Of a stretch of DNA of 64,000 nt, positions 43,356 to 53,619 are shown piece by piece. Below the pieces are notes generated by a model. That model searched no databases, was not told the origin of the DNA, and saw nothing but the letters and a program-made list of their open reading frames with translations. The stretch is taken from NCBI RefSeq assembly GCF_030867095.1, contig NC_081824.1, forward strand, positions 239,842,719 to 239,906,718, written 5' to 3'. Numbering within the stretch: position 1 is the stretch's first letter; every line of letters starts with the position of its first letter. This DNA is from Alligator mississippiensis (taxonomy: Eukaryota; Chordata; Crocodylia; Alligatoridae). The position numbers and the translations under genes are program-made.

Positions 43356-43709
43356 ATGCCTGAGAACCAGCAGGCTCCATGGAGCCTGTGGACCTCTCAG
43401 TCCCGGCGATCCCCAGGGGTGAGCTACTTGCATGAGTACACCTGGCAGTCTGTCAGCAAGATACAGCTCACCTTGGACTGCTGGGGAGATTTTGACAGCA
43501 ACCTCACCACTGCGAGGGCACTGGCAGGGGAAGACAAGGTGCCTGAAAGCTGCAATGCCCAGATCTATAGACAGGCCTGCAGTATCGTAGACTCTCTCTA
43601 TACTTATGAGAGGGCGCTGTGTGAGCTGGCAAACTCCACACTGGGTGTTGAGATGAGCAAGGCCCCTGATGAACCATCTACTCCACCCCCCATCCATGAG
43701 GTCATTTAG
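43356..43709 (+). CDS. Unrecognised 117-codon ORF inside E3
   Basis: I do not recognise this protein. It runs from Met at 43356 to a stop at 43709 and ends a few bases before the Tx1 endonuclease text begins, in the same direction. It has four Cys (in DCWGD, ESCNAQ, QACSIV, LCELAN) and an N-x-S/T-type segment (NSTL, NLTT). Without the first 20 residues it would start near VSYLHEYTW. It could be the C-terminal end of a LINE ORF1, a captured host exon or chance. I see no signal peptide or membrane segment and no ribosome or splice context that decides it. Confidence 0.25.
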   Translation: MPENQQAPWSLWTSQSRRSPGVSYLHEYTWQSVSKIQLTLDCWGDFDSNLTTARALAGEDKVPESCNAQIYRQACSIVDSLYTYERALCELANSTLGVEMSKAPDEPSTPPPIHEVI

Positions 43710-43711
43710 AA

Positions 43712-44613
43712 TCATGACCTTCAATGATCACAGTTGCAGGAAGGGCCTCAAAGATACCGGGTGCTCTCCTTCCTTTAGGAGAGGGGGTACCCCATGATGT
43801 TCTTGCAGGAGACCCTGATGACTCTAGCCGATGAGCATAATTGGCAGCTGGAGTGGGGGGGAAGGGTCTTTTTCAGTCACCTCTCAGCAACCTCCTGCGG
43901 GGTGGCCATCCGGTTCTCCCCAGGCCAGCAGCTGGAGGTTCTCCAGGATGTTGAGGTGGTGCTGGGCTGCCTGCTGCACATCCGGGTCCAAGTGCAGGAG
44001 ATGGTCTTGAACCTTCTGAATGTGTATGCCTCTGTGAAGGACCCAGACCCTGTGAAGGAACCAGAGCTGGCAGATTTTTTTCTGTCAGGCAGCCACTTAC
44101 ATTGGCACCCTCAACCCTCACGAGTGCCTGGTGCTTGGCAGGGACTTTAACATTACCCTAGATGGATGAGACAGGTTGGGCGGGGAGTGAAACCAGGCCA
44201 CTGTGGGCATCCTCACAGAAATCCTGATGGACTACTCCTTGGTGTACATCTGGCATGCCTGTCACCTTATTGGCCCCCTTCTCTTCACCAATGTAAGGGT
44301 AGGGAGCAGACATGCCACTGGGTCAGGCTGGATTTATATCTCTTTGCCGCACTTTTCCTGGGCCAACTCCTTTGGCATCCGGCTGATCCCTTCAAGCAAT
44401 CACCACCTTGTCTGGGCCGAGGCCATGCTGGGTCCTGGGCATCCAGGGTCGGCCTACTGGCATTTTAATGCCAGTCTGCTGGAGGATGTGGGCTTCAAGG
44501 AGGCCTTCTGGGAGTTCTGGCTGCCCTGGTGGGAACAGCAGGCAGCTTTCCCCTCGGCTTGGAGATGGTGGGATGTGGGGAAGGTGTGTATCCAGCTTTT
44601 TTGTCACAGCTAG
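43712..44613 (+). pseudogene. Tx1-type LINE, endonuclease domain
   Basis: Plus-strand translation gives the apurinic-type endonuclease of a Tx1-clade LINE. MTFN-like start text near 43713 is followed by MMFLQETLMTLADEHNWQLE with the catalytic Glu. Then come GGRVFFSHLSATSCGVAIRF, LNLLNVYASV and, after a frame change, VLGRDFNITLD. Further on are HATGSGWIYISLPHF (the usual SRLDRIY position, here SGWIYI) and SSNHHLVW (SDHH to SNHH). The block after it, GSAYWHFNASLLEDVGFKEA, is also characteristic. Catalytic substitutions at the Arg-Leu-Asp and SDH positions, plus stops, make it inactive. Confidence 0.83.
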
Positions 44614-44854
44614 ACTCAGGGGCACACCTGGCCATAGGTGACTGGTGCCTCCTGAGTTGGGGGGGCACTTGCCCCCACCCCAGCAATCAGTCAGTGACTG
44701 GGGGGGAGGGGTCCCCCCCTGCAAATTGTGCTGACCTGGAAGAGCCGCTGACCCGGAAGAACAATTTGCTTCAGGGAAATCCCATCCCCTGGTTGGCACG
44801 ATTGCTTCCCCTTGTGCCCCCACTCCCTGGCTGGCAGTCTCAGGGACAGCACCA

Positions 44855-45650
44855 GCACTCTTGCCTTTGGCTTCAGCTCTCCAGGTGTTGTACAGCTCTG
44901 CAGAGTGTTTGGTCAAGCTCAACTGGACCTGGATGGAGCGCATCCTATTCAGGAAAGGGGTGCATCAAGGCTCCTTGCTGTCAGGTCAGCTGTACACCTT
45001 GGCTCTGGAGCCCTTCCTCATCCTCCTGCCAAGGCAGTTGGTGGTGTTGGTGCTCCAGGAGCTGGTGGTGTGGCTGGTCCTGTCAGTGTGTGCTGACAAT
45101 GTACTCCATGTGGTCTAGAACTCATGTGACCTGGCACAGGTGGAGGCCTGCTAGGTACTGTACATGGCAGCCTCCTCTGCCCAGGTCAACTGGGCCAAGA
45201 GCTCTGGCATGACGGTGGGTGATGGGTGGCACTTGGGCTCACTCCCGCCCAAGCTCTATGGAATCTGCTGGAGCGTGGGCTTGTTCCTTTACTTGGGATC
45301 TACCTGTCTGCCAGAGACCCCTCCCCACCAAAGAACTGGCACCAGCTGGAGGCAAGAGTGGTGGAGCAGCTCCAGGCATGGGCAGGGCTCCTGAGGTGTC
45401 TCTCCCTATGTCGGAGATTGCTGGTGCTCAACCAGCTGGTCCTGTCCATGCTGTGGCACTGCTTGCACACCCTGCCTGTTCCCCCTGAGGTCCTGGCAGG
45501 GCTGCAGAGATGGGCACTGGAGTTTTTCTGGCCGAGACGGCACTGGGTTGCTCTGGAGGTCCTGAACCTCCCCTTGCAGAAGGGTGGCCAGGGCCTGGTT
45601 GGCCTGTGCAGACAGGTCCTGGCATTCCACCTTCATGCCCTGCAGTGACT
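44855..45650 (+). pseudogene. Tx1-type LINE, C-terminal half of reverse transcriptase
   Basis: It resumes at LYSSAECLVKLNWTWMERIL, then GVHQGSLLSGQLYTLALEPF and the catalytic box LSVCADNVLHVV at 45089-45100, where the expected YADD reads CADN. A frame change leads to MAASSAQVNWAKSSGMTVGD, then GIYLSARDPSPPKNWHQLEA and VLNQLVLSMLWHCLHTLPVP. About 1 kb of RT fingers and palm is missing between the endonuclease and this part (44620-44850 holds unrelated GC-rich DNA). Confidence 0.83.
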
Positions 45651-46475
45651 GCTATACAGTGTTGGCCCCTCCTCTGGAAAACCCAGCTAGAGATGCTGAC
45701 AGCAGAACTACCCCAGTTGTGACAGAGGTTGATCCTGGCTGGTGCCACCCATATCAGAGACCTCCTGGACTATGATAGGCAGGAGTGGGTGGACCCCGCT
45801 GCACTGGCCTGAGACATGGGTCTACTCATGACACGTATGACTTGCCATCTGGTTTAGGAGATGAAATCTGCCCTACCTCCCGATACCCTTGCCTTTGTTG
45901 ACCAGGTTCTGTGCAGTGGCAGTCCCTGCCCCCCCCCCCCATGTCCTTCAGCCCGCTGGAGTTTGTTGTGGGGCTAGTGGCTCACACAACCTTGCAGCAC
46001 TTCCTGGTCCACCACCTGATCTGGTTGGAGGACACCAGACTGGTCTGCTTTTCCACCGTCCATTCCAACCACCTCTACACCCTCGTGTGCTGTGCAATCT
46101 ATCATGTCACCCTTGCATCCCACCCAGACACCAAGTGGCGGGACCTGCTCAGCATGGGCATGGCTGGGGCCCCCCAGTGGCTGAGTTTGTACTCCACCCT
46201 CATTCCATGAGCCACTGGGGACCTCATCTGGTGGCTCCTCCATGGAGCCATCACCACAGGTGTGTATGTGGCAAGCTTCACAGACAGTCCAATCTCCTGC
46301 CCCTTCTGCAGGCTGAGGGAGACCCTGGTGCACATGAACCTCGAGGGCACCAGGCTTCAGCCCTTCTGTCTCCACCTCCAGAACCTCCTCCTGAGGTTCT
46401 GGTTGAATTTCACCCCCTACCTTTTTGTATTTGGTCACCCCATCTGTAGCCCCACCAAGTCCCGGGACCTCCTGG
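45651..46475 (+). pseudogene. Tx1-type LINE, C-terminal domain
   Basis: Degraded continuation in several frames: SFSPLEFVVGLVAHTTLQHF, LYTLVCCAIYHVTLASHPDT, KWRDLL, then after an in-frame stop CPFCRLRETLVHMNLEGTRL with a Cys-x2-Cys and a His that resemble the zinc-knuckle-like end of this LINE clade. No 3' tail was identified. Confidence 0.7.
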
Positions 46476-46670
46476 AGATGAGCAGGAAAATGAGCAGAGG
46501 GATGAGAATGAGCAGGGCAGTGATCAGGAGGCTGGAGAGGATTCAAGGGTTCCTTCACTTGACTCTTGCCCACCATCACTCCCCTGCCCAGCTCCAGCCT
46601 CCCGCAGCTTACCAGCAGTGTCAGCAGTGATTGGGGCACTCAGGGCCTCATGTCACAGCCCTCCCACAGA

Positions 46671-46943
46671 GGCAGGTAGTGGGGCTTGGGCCTGGCTGCC
46701 TGGAACCTGTGCTGCTGCATCACATGGGTGCAGTCTGGATAGGCAGGGCACCATGCGCTGTCTGGCAGCTTGGGGGTGCTGTGGCTGTCACCTGGGGCTC
46801 AGTGCAGCTCAGCCCGAGGGGCCTGGAGCTGTGAGACAGCATGTGTCACCGTGCTGCATCCTGCTGAGCTGGGCCACACCCATGTGATACGGCAGCCTCA
46901 GCACAGGTTCCAGGCAGCTAGGACCAAACCCTACTGCCCCCTT
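46671..46943. repeat. Inverted repeat (foldback), arms about 60 bp
   Basis: The left arm has GGCTGCCTGGAACCTGTGCT then CATCACATGGGTG (46693-46730). The right arm has CACCCATGTGATAC then AGCACAGGTTCCAGGCAGCT (46877-46920), with further matching outward. The central spacer is about 145 bases. It lies inside E3, after the LINE remnant. Confidence 0.75.
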
Positions 46944-47283
46944 TTGCCCCATGTCATGCTGGAGGGTTCTGCCATTAGGCCCCGAGTGGCCCTGATAACT
47001 GCTGCTGATGCCAGTAAGTGCGGGCTGTGCTGGGTGGGGCAGGGTCAGTGGGAAGCAATCGGGGAGCTGGGAGAGAGGGAGGAGCTGGAGGAGCTGGGGG
47101 AGGATCAGGGAGCTGGGGAAGTGAGTGAAGGCCTGGGACTGGATGGGCCCCTCTCCCCTCTTCCAGCCCCCACACCCTCTATTTACCCATCAGGCACCCA
47201 GGTCCAGGACCCTGCAGCTTGCACCGCTGCTTACCCCACACAGGCAGGCGGCAGGCTTCAGCACCGGGGTAAGTGCCAGTCAT

Positions 47284-47420
47284 AGAGATGCTCTGGCTGG
47301 CTACCAGAGCATCTCTGTGGAAGACCGAGCCTCCGGTTGCCTCAGGGCATGGTCTGGGACTGTGTCCTGTCCTGCTTTTTCCCCTCGGGGTATTTTTTGA
47401 TACCTGGATCTCCAGGTATC
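47284..47420. repeat. Two perfect hairpins in E3
   Basis: The stems are 47284-47296 with 47304-47316 (13 bp, 7-base loop) and 47399-47408 with 47411-47420 (10 bp, 2-base loop). They lie between the foldback and the right end of E3. Confidence 0.85.
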
Positions 47421-47552
47421 AAATTTTGAGCCTGCACTGCAAATTTGCAGCGTGGGGAACTTTTTTTTGGTCCCAGCATGCATCTTCCAGCATCTAAAAG
47501 GAGTTTGAGATGTTGCAAGAGGCATTTTCATGCTTGTATGGATGTGCCCTTT

Positions 47553-47744
47553 GTGTCTAACATGCAGTGCACACATACCCTTGGTTGCAACCATGTTCCA
47601 ATTATATGCTCTAAGTTTCACTTTCTTGTTCTCATAGTACACAGGTTTAGTTTTCATTTTTTGAATAATGTGTTCTGGTATTACCTTGACCTGTGCCCCT
47701 GTATCTAATTTATAAGTTACCATTAGCCTATTGGTGTCCAGCAT
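47553..47744 (-). pseudogene. Aspartic protease of the second Gypsy element (N-terminal part)
   Basis: The minus-strand text VTYKLDTGAQVKVIPEHIIQ contains an intact DTG catalytic triad and the following ANVIP-type strand, then a body ending ALHVRHKG at the E3 junction. The C-terminal part continues at 43041 and below (GNVVKVQ-type text). It is the same gag-pol as the zinc knuckle upstream and RT downstream. Confidence 0.83.
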
Positions 47745-47879
47745 GATAGTCCAATCCTCAGAAGAATGAACTTCTTGCCTTGTGCTGAAGAGGAATTATT
47801 CCTCTTCCTTGTTTCACAGAGCATGCACCTCTTGTTTCTTGTGTGATGCATCCTGCTTCTTTCTGCAAACGCTTGCAAA

Positions 47880-48590
47880 GTTATTGAATATTTTGCATTT
47901 GTTGCAGTGTTTACCAAATGCAGGACAGTGCACGGGTTTGTTAAAGCCCCCACAGCATCTACAGCTGACCATTGTTTCTTCAAGAACTTATCATTGGCCT
48001 CCACCAGCCTGCTTCATAGTGAGGTCTTCTTTTCTGTATTGTGTTGTCTTAGGTTTTTGCAGTCTTGTAATCCTTTCTAGTTCAGCTTGTTCTGTTTTTC
48101 CTCCAGCTTCTGCAGCCTGGCATTTGTTATCTCAGCCACTTGGCACATTCTAACTGCCTTTTCTAAATTAAGCTCAGGATCCTGTAGCAGTCATTTCCTG
48201 AGGCTTGTATCCCTTATACCCAAATACTATTTGGTCTCTGATCATGGACTGTTTTAGGTCTTCAAAGTTGCATGTCTGGCTTAGCAGGCTGAGGTCTTTG
48301 ACAAACTCCTTTATTGCCTCACATTTTTTGTGCTGTCTCATGTGGAAATTATACTGTTCAAAGGTTTCATTTTGTCTGAATATACAATATTCCTCAAACA
48401 TTTTTATTACTATGCCATAGCTTTTCTATTCTTCTTCTGACAGTTGTAGGCTATTATAAAGAGACAGAGCTTCTGACCCTAATATATATTTTTTAAAATA
48501 GCTACCTTGAGTGAATATTCTTTCTCTGTAGCTCCACTGGCTCTCACATATATGGTAAGGCTCTGCTTAAATGTCTTTGCTTTTTGCTGC
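47880..48590 (-). pseudogene. gag C-terminal part and zinc knuckle of the second Gypsy element
   Basis: The minus-strand frame 48401-48174 gives MFEEYCIFRQNETFEQYNFH and FVKDLSLLSQTCNFEDLKQS, then MIRDQIVFGY, the capsid end typical of one Ty3/Gypsy lineage. About 200 bases on is a double knuckle-like stretch (CRCCGGFNKPVHCPAFGKHC, then NKC). Frames break between the pieces. Similarity fades at about 48590, where the element or the match ends. Confidence 0.82.
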
Positions 48591-51360
48591 ATTGCTGGTC
48601 AGCTTTAACACTCTGCCAGACAGGACAGGAAGGGGACCCAAGCCCAGGCAAAGGCAGCAGGCATAGACCTGAGCAAACAGCTGCAGCCTGTTTCTGCCCC
48701 TGCACCAATCTGGGGGGCATACGCCCCCCCCCATACCTCCTTTGGCCCAGGGTGCATGCAGCAACAGGGATCTGCCCCTCCTCCCCCCAACAAGCTGCCT
48801 ACCCATGCCTCCACCTTTCTCCCTGCCCTAGACATACACTCTGCCTCCCAACCCCTTGTTGGTGCCCCTCACTCCTGATCTTCAGCCCCTGCCCTGCCAG
48901 CACTGCCCATATTCCTCACTCTAGACCCACAGCCTCTGCCCAACAGCGGTGCCCCTCACTCCTGACTAACAGACCCCTGCCCCCCAGACCAGCTGCCTAA
49001 GCAGCTCCCACATTGCACATAAGCCCACTCTCACACTCACCTATACACTCTCTCTCTCTGCTTCTCTCTATCTCTACCTGGCTTGCTGGATCCCTTGCAG
49101 GGAGCATGTGACCCCCAACACTCAATTACCTTGTCTGCTGGTCCCAGCCTGAAGCACTCTCCTCCCCCCCCCTGCTCTCCCCTGGAGAAGTCTCCTGCCT
49201 GTACCTCTGCTCTGCTTCCAGCTGTCTGCTGGTAGAATGCCTGCAGCCAGCCTGCATGTGCATATAAACAAGCCTGACAGGCTGTCTGCCTCTCCCTCTC
49301 AGGGCCCCCATTTCCTGAAGGGTCCCTGGGCAACTGCCCACCTTGCCCAGACATTAATCTGCCTATGATGTGAGGTGGGGGACAGGGAGGTGGAGAAAGG
49401 CAGCTGAGGGGTGAGGAAGGGTGGGAGGGTATATCCCCCACCTCGAATCTTGACCTGTGACTAGAGGACTTCAAGCTGTGGGATACCTTGCACCTTCATT
49501 CATGGCAAATAAACCCTATTTGCATGCAAGCTGAAGAAAACAGTGCAAGCCACCCTCCCTCAGGGCACAGCTAAGAGCTATGCTTACCTATGCATAAATG
49601 CCCTGGTTGATTGTGGAACAGGTTGGGGTGTCCTCTTTCAAGTATTGCAAAAGCAGTCTTATCCTGCACTCAGATGCTGTATGGCATCCAACAGCAGCAA
49701 GCTGCAGTCTGCACTCTTATCAAACCGGCGAATATATATTCCTCCCGTGGGCAACTGTCCCACTGGCCTGAGTCCTTTTAAGTGCCTCTGTGTGCTGCCA
49801 TCTCTCATCTGCCTCAAAAGTCTCTCATTCGTGGATACAGCATACACACCCTGATCCATGAATTTACAGGCTCCATGAATTTATAGGCCCTCAGGGGACA
49901 ACCCCCACCCCTGCCAGATTTGCTGTGGTGTAAAAAAAAACCCCAGACAGTTTGGTACAATCATAGAAAGCCCACAAAAAGCCCAGCTCCCCAAAAGTGC
50001 CAAAACATAACTCTTTCCTGTGCAAAAAACAGTGGGGGAAAAAAATGCTGGGTTCAGCTTTGCAAAGTGGGTGGGTGGGAAATGCAATGCTTGTAAACCC
50101 TTGTGTAGCACTAAGGGTACCCCACACCCAGTGCCTGGTGCAAAAAACATTCAGAAAGCACCGAGAAAAAGTGAGGGAAAGCCATGGTACCTGAATCAAG
50201 GGTAAGGTGTAATTGTGAGGGGGAGGCAGTCAGCCTCTTGATGTGCTTTGCCCCCAAGCCCACAAACATCTAGAAAAAATGAGGGGCAGAAGTGCTGTGG
50301 CAGAGGGTCATTCCCTTTGGAAGGACTCTCCTGGGCATTTCTTGTCCTCAAATGCCACCTGGCAGTAAAGTAGGACTGAAAGGGCAGGAGGGTAAAATTG
50401 TTCTGACATGCCCCCTAGAGCATTTTACTAGTTATAGAATAATAAGCAATTACATGGCAAATCGTGTCCATGTTACTTATTTAGTCATTATAAACTAAGA
50501 AAGGAAAATGAAACCAGGTACATTTTTAGCTGGTAAATGATGATTACATGGACAAGCACCCATTATGTCCTGACCAATATACTATATTAGTCTAGTTCAT
50601 ACTCTAGATCTGATCTTCTATTGAGGGCCCAAGCCCTTGGAGCTTAAGGCTTCATCAACTCTGCCAGCAACTGGGGCCCATGCTGGGCCCTAGCAATCCA
50701 AGATCAGATTGGTTTGTCAGATGATGCAGGAGGAAAGGAAATTCAAGCATCATGGGCACAAAACATAAATGTAAGCTCCTACATTTTTATGAAAGGGATT
50801 CCTGTATCCATACTCTATGGCTATATTTTCATGTTTGTTATCCTTTTCTCTCCCCTGCCAATGCTGCTAATGAAACCTATGGTCATTGAATTGTTCAGCT
50901 CATGAAGTTTTATGAAATCCATGAAGATCTGTTCTGTCTCCCATCTTACTTATCATCAGAAAGAAGCTAAAGGAGCAGGTTTTATAATCCAGTTATTGGA
51001 TCATAGGCCATAGGCTATCACATGATGGAGTAACCAGAACCACCTGAGTATACACTTTTATTAACAACCTGCACTTGTGTTACTTATACCAACTTGTGGA
51101 GAGACAGGTCCTGAGAATAGGAAAGACTGGTTGTTTTCCACCCCATCACATTTAGCAGGACGAGGTTTTTTAAGGGTTTTTTTTGTTGTAAATAATACAT
51201 TATATTAAAACCTACTTCCTACTTTGCACTTGCCTGGGAGTTCCTTTCCCCTTACTGTAATTTGAAGTTCCATGTCTTATAGGTGACCTATTTACTACAA
51301 AGTCTTTACCATTTACATTAACTAGTTGTTACGGTATTTCTCAGGTTATCTTCTATGTGA
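48591..51360. other. Unassigned DNA, no gene recognised
   Basis: 48600-49480 is C-rich with CTCTCT tracts. 49480-50290 is A/C-rich and has phrases in a style like the Harbinger spacer at 58 kb (CCATGAATTTACAGGCTCCATGAATTTATAGG is a local direct duplication near 49855, described as two 12-base copies). Open frames of 60-145 codons on both strands are compositional. 50290-51360 is plain intergenic DNA. Confidence 0.4.
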
Positions 51361-52065
51361 ATTTCAGTTACTATTTGTGCCGCCTCTAGTGGGCGGGGTG
51401 AGTACCGTACCGCCCCCCTTTAAAGGAGTGCCCCTCAACTTGCCTGCCATGACTTGTTGTTATTAAGTGAAAGGAGGGGGTTCAGTGGTGCTTCTCTTCT
51501 CAGGTGACCCGGTGATGGAGGTACTCACGTTTGCATCACGATGTTCCTCGGGGCTCTGCCTCCCCTAGACCCCATCCATTCACCAACCGCTTGGGCGTTG
51601 GTATTGTTGTTTCCGCCATTTCCTGTGAACCCCTTTTACTGGGGCGGTGGGGGAGTGGGGTTCGGCTTCAGCTTCAGTACTGGTCAGTTGCCAGGATGTT
51701 GAGGCATCTGGAGCTCCAAACCCTGATGCCAGAGGGCTGGACTCCTGTTATCTCTCTCTCTCTCTCCCTGAGAGATGCTCTTATGAATTCCTGAATGCAG
51801 GCAGGCGGAGACTGATCATCCCCCTTGCCTAATGCAGAGATACTGCTCCCCTTGCTCCAGGTGCAGGCGCAGTGCCTGTGGCAACACTCCTGTCAGCCAC
51901 CAGTGTCTCCACCTGCCTGGTCTGCTCCCTGTTGGCTTGCTCCTTCTCTACCCCTCACCTGCCAGCTTCCGGCAGAATTTTTGAACTTCCTGCAGCGGCT
52001 GCCCCAGATGCCACAATTAACCATTGATGCCTGTAGGGGGTTCTCACCACCACACTTTTACTTTT
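51361..52065. other. GC-rich block of unknown nature
   Basis: This block stands out from the AT-rich DNA either side. It starts near TGTGCCGCCTCTAGTGGGCG, has TTTAAAGG at about 51420, several CpGs and a (TC)n tract at 51751-51770, and ends in a CTGCAGCGGCTGCCCC-containing stretch. Open frames (51531-51794 and others) have no domain I know. It could be an LTR, an old promoter/CpG island or a non-autonomous element. Confidence 0.35.
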
Positions 52066-53200
52066 AAAAATATAACCTAAAGTACCTGCCCCTTGTGTTT
52101 GTGGTTATTAAATCAATGATCTGATTTGCAATACATTTTTAATCACCTTTTAACTTCAGGTCACATGCTCTCCATATACTTATTTGAAGCTGCATTTTAA
52201 TTTTTCACCTACTTCTGCTAAGCCAACTCTTAATATGAGTCCTTAAGCCTGTAGGTTTACTGCTTGAAAAAGAGCAGAAGCTATTCTTTCAGTATTACCT
52301 AAAGCCTTATCTAGGGTGTGCATAGATGACACGATATTTCCCATTTACGCCAACACAATTGCATTTGTGTTTGCACAATCCAGGATTTCCCACCACTCTC
52401 AAGTCTGTTTAGCACCTTAAACTAACAGTACTTGGAGATGTGTTACTTTGCGGCACTCCATAGTTAAACTGCCCCAGCTATGGAATTTTTTCATGCACAC
52501 AACCATCAACGCAAAGACTTATAATTAATCCTGTTTACCACCAGGTGGCATTGTGTCTCTGCCTCTAGCCAGTAGGTGCTGCTGTTGTTTTGTGTTTTGT
52601 TTTACTTTCACTCATTACTCCCTGCTCCCTCACATACAGTGGCCATAGGCAGGTGAGCTGTAGCCATAGAATGGTGAAGGAGGGTTATAATGTACCCCAA
52701 CCAGAGTCCAAGTAGTATACTACCCCCTCTTAATTTGTCCTCCCCACCACCTATAGTCTATGTCCTCCTGCCCCCATGTACCCTCCAGCTACCCTGCCCC
52801 AGCTTCACCCATGCCCCCCCACTGTGTGCACCCACTGCAGTGGGCATAGCTCCTGAGGACAGTGCCAGCAGCATCCCTGGAATGGTAAGTGTTTTGCAAC
52901 TCATTTGAAACTTTGGAGTCAGTGGCTACATTACTTCCTTCAATATTGCAAACCTTCTGGACTTTACATTCCATTTCAGAACCACATTGAAAGCAGGATG
53001 CTGGCTGCCAGACCTGCTGGCCAGGATATGCTGCATCCTGGGTCATATTTAGGTAATATGCCCCAAAGACCTTGTGGGCGGGGCGGGGGGGGGGCAATAA
53101 CCTGTTTTTTTTTTATTGTGCTCCAACCCCTCCACCTTCTCTCTTTTCTCGCTGAAGAAAACTTTCATAGGAAGAAATCACCAGGGATGGGGACAAGCAT
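52066..53200. other. Unassigned DNA
   Basis: AGGGTGTGCATAGATGACAC at 52317 has the look of a transposon end, but no inverse partner was found. Frames of about 100 codons at 52789-53097 (minus) and 52905-53207 (plus) overlap each other and show no domain. Confidence 0.35.
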
Positions 53201-53204
53201 GAAT

Positions 53205-53560
53205 TAAGTACAAAAAAAAAAAAAAAGTAAAGAAAATTTTCAGTCCTGTCCAGAGCTATGCAGTTTTTATATATTTTTCATAGAGTATTTTGATAGTAGT
53301 TTTTATAATTGTTTACATTTTTTTGTTTTATCTTTATATATTACATTTTTTTATGTCTTTATATATATTTTATTTCTGTATAAATATACTTTTATTTTAT
53401 ATTGTAAAGGTGCTGGGGGAAGTAAAAATCCTCATCTTGTATATTATTTCTGTAATTATTATTTTAATTCAGTATTATTATATAAATTATTAAATCATTA
53501 TTATTTAAAGATTACTTATTATTTAAAATCTTTTTTAACTATCCCATTTTTAATACAAAA
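53205..53560. repeat. A-run and AT-rich low-complexity DNA
   Basis: A poly-A run (about 53212-53226) is followed by more than 300 bases of TA/TTTA-rich DNA. The 67-codon Ile/Tyr/Phe-rich frame here is compositional. Confidence 0.85.
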
Positions 53561-53619
53561 AAATGCACCACACCCACCTTTTCTCACCTTTCCTAATGAA
53601 TAAAATGTTTAATTTTTGA

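Larger units (their letters stand above)
43042..47549. mobile_element. 4.5-kb TIR element E3 inserted in the Gypsy protease region
   Basis: The left end is GGGCACGTCCACACCTGAAAGCATG; the right end read inward on the minus strand is GGGCACATCCATACAAGCATG. The flanks are CTT (43039-43041) and TTT (47550-47552) on the plus strand, a 3-bp duplication with one mismatch. The Gypsy frame is open up to each side and fits across the element when it and one 3-bp copy are ignored. The element carries a Tx1-type LINE remnant, an internal foldback (46671-46943) and hairpins near 47284 and 47399, but no recognisable transposase. It is the same terminus style as E1, E2 and E4. Confidence 0.83.
40290..48590 (-). 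mobile_element. Second Ty3/Gypsy retrotransposon, conventional domain order, split by a TIR element
   Basis: The minus-strand order is gag (48590-47900), protease (47744-47550), [4.5-kb insertion], RT (about 42900-42340), RNase H (41958-41728) and integrase (about 41600-40600). The RT-RNase H-integrase order is that of typical Ty3/Gypsy elements, unlike the Gmr1-like element 14 kb away. No LTRs were found at either end, so both limits are only where coding similarity stops. Confidence 0.83.

Noticed and set aside
49659..49859. 66-codon minus-strand frame (STNERLLRQMRDGSTQRHL)
   Set aside because: Reads like a protein, but I know no family that fits and there is no continuation with coding character; left as unassigned DNA.
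52310..52350. Left terminus of the Harbinger element
   Set aside because: AGGGTGTGCATAGATGACAC looks like a transposon end but has no inverted partner in the window, and it lies 5 kb from the coding part.
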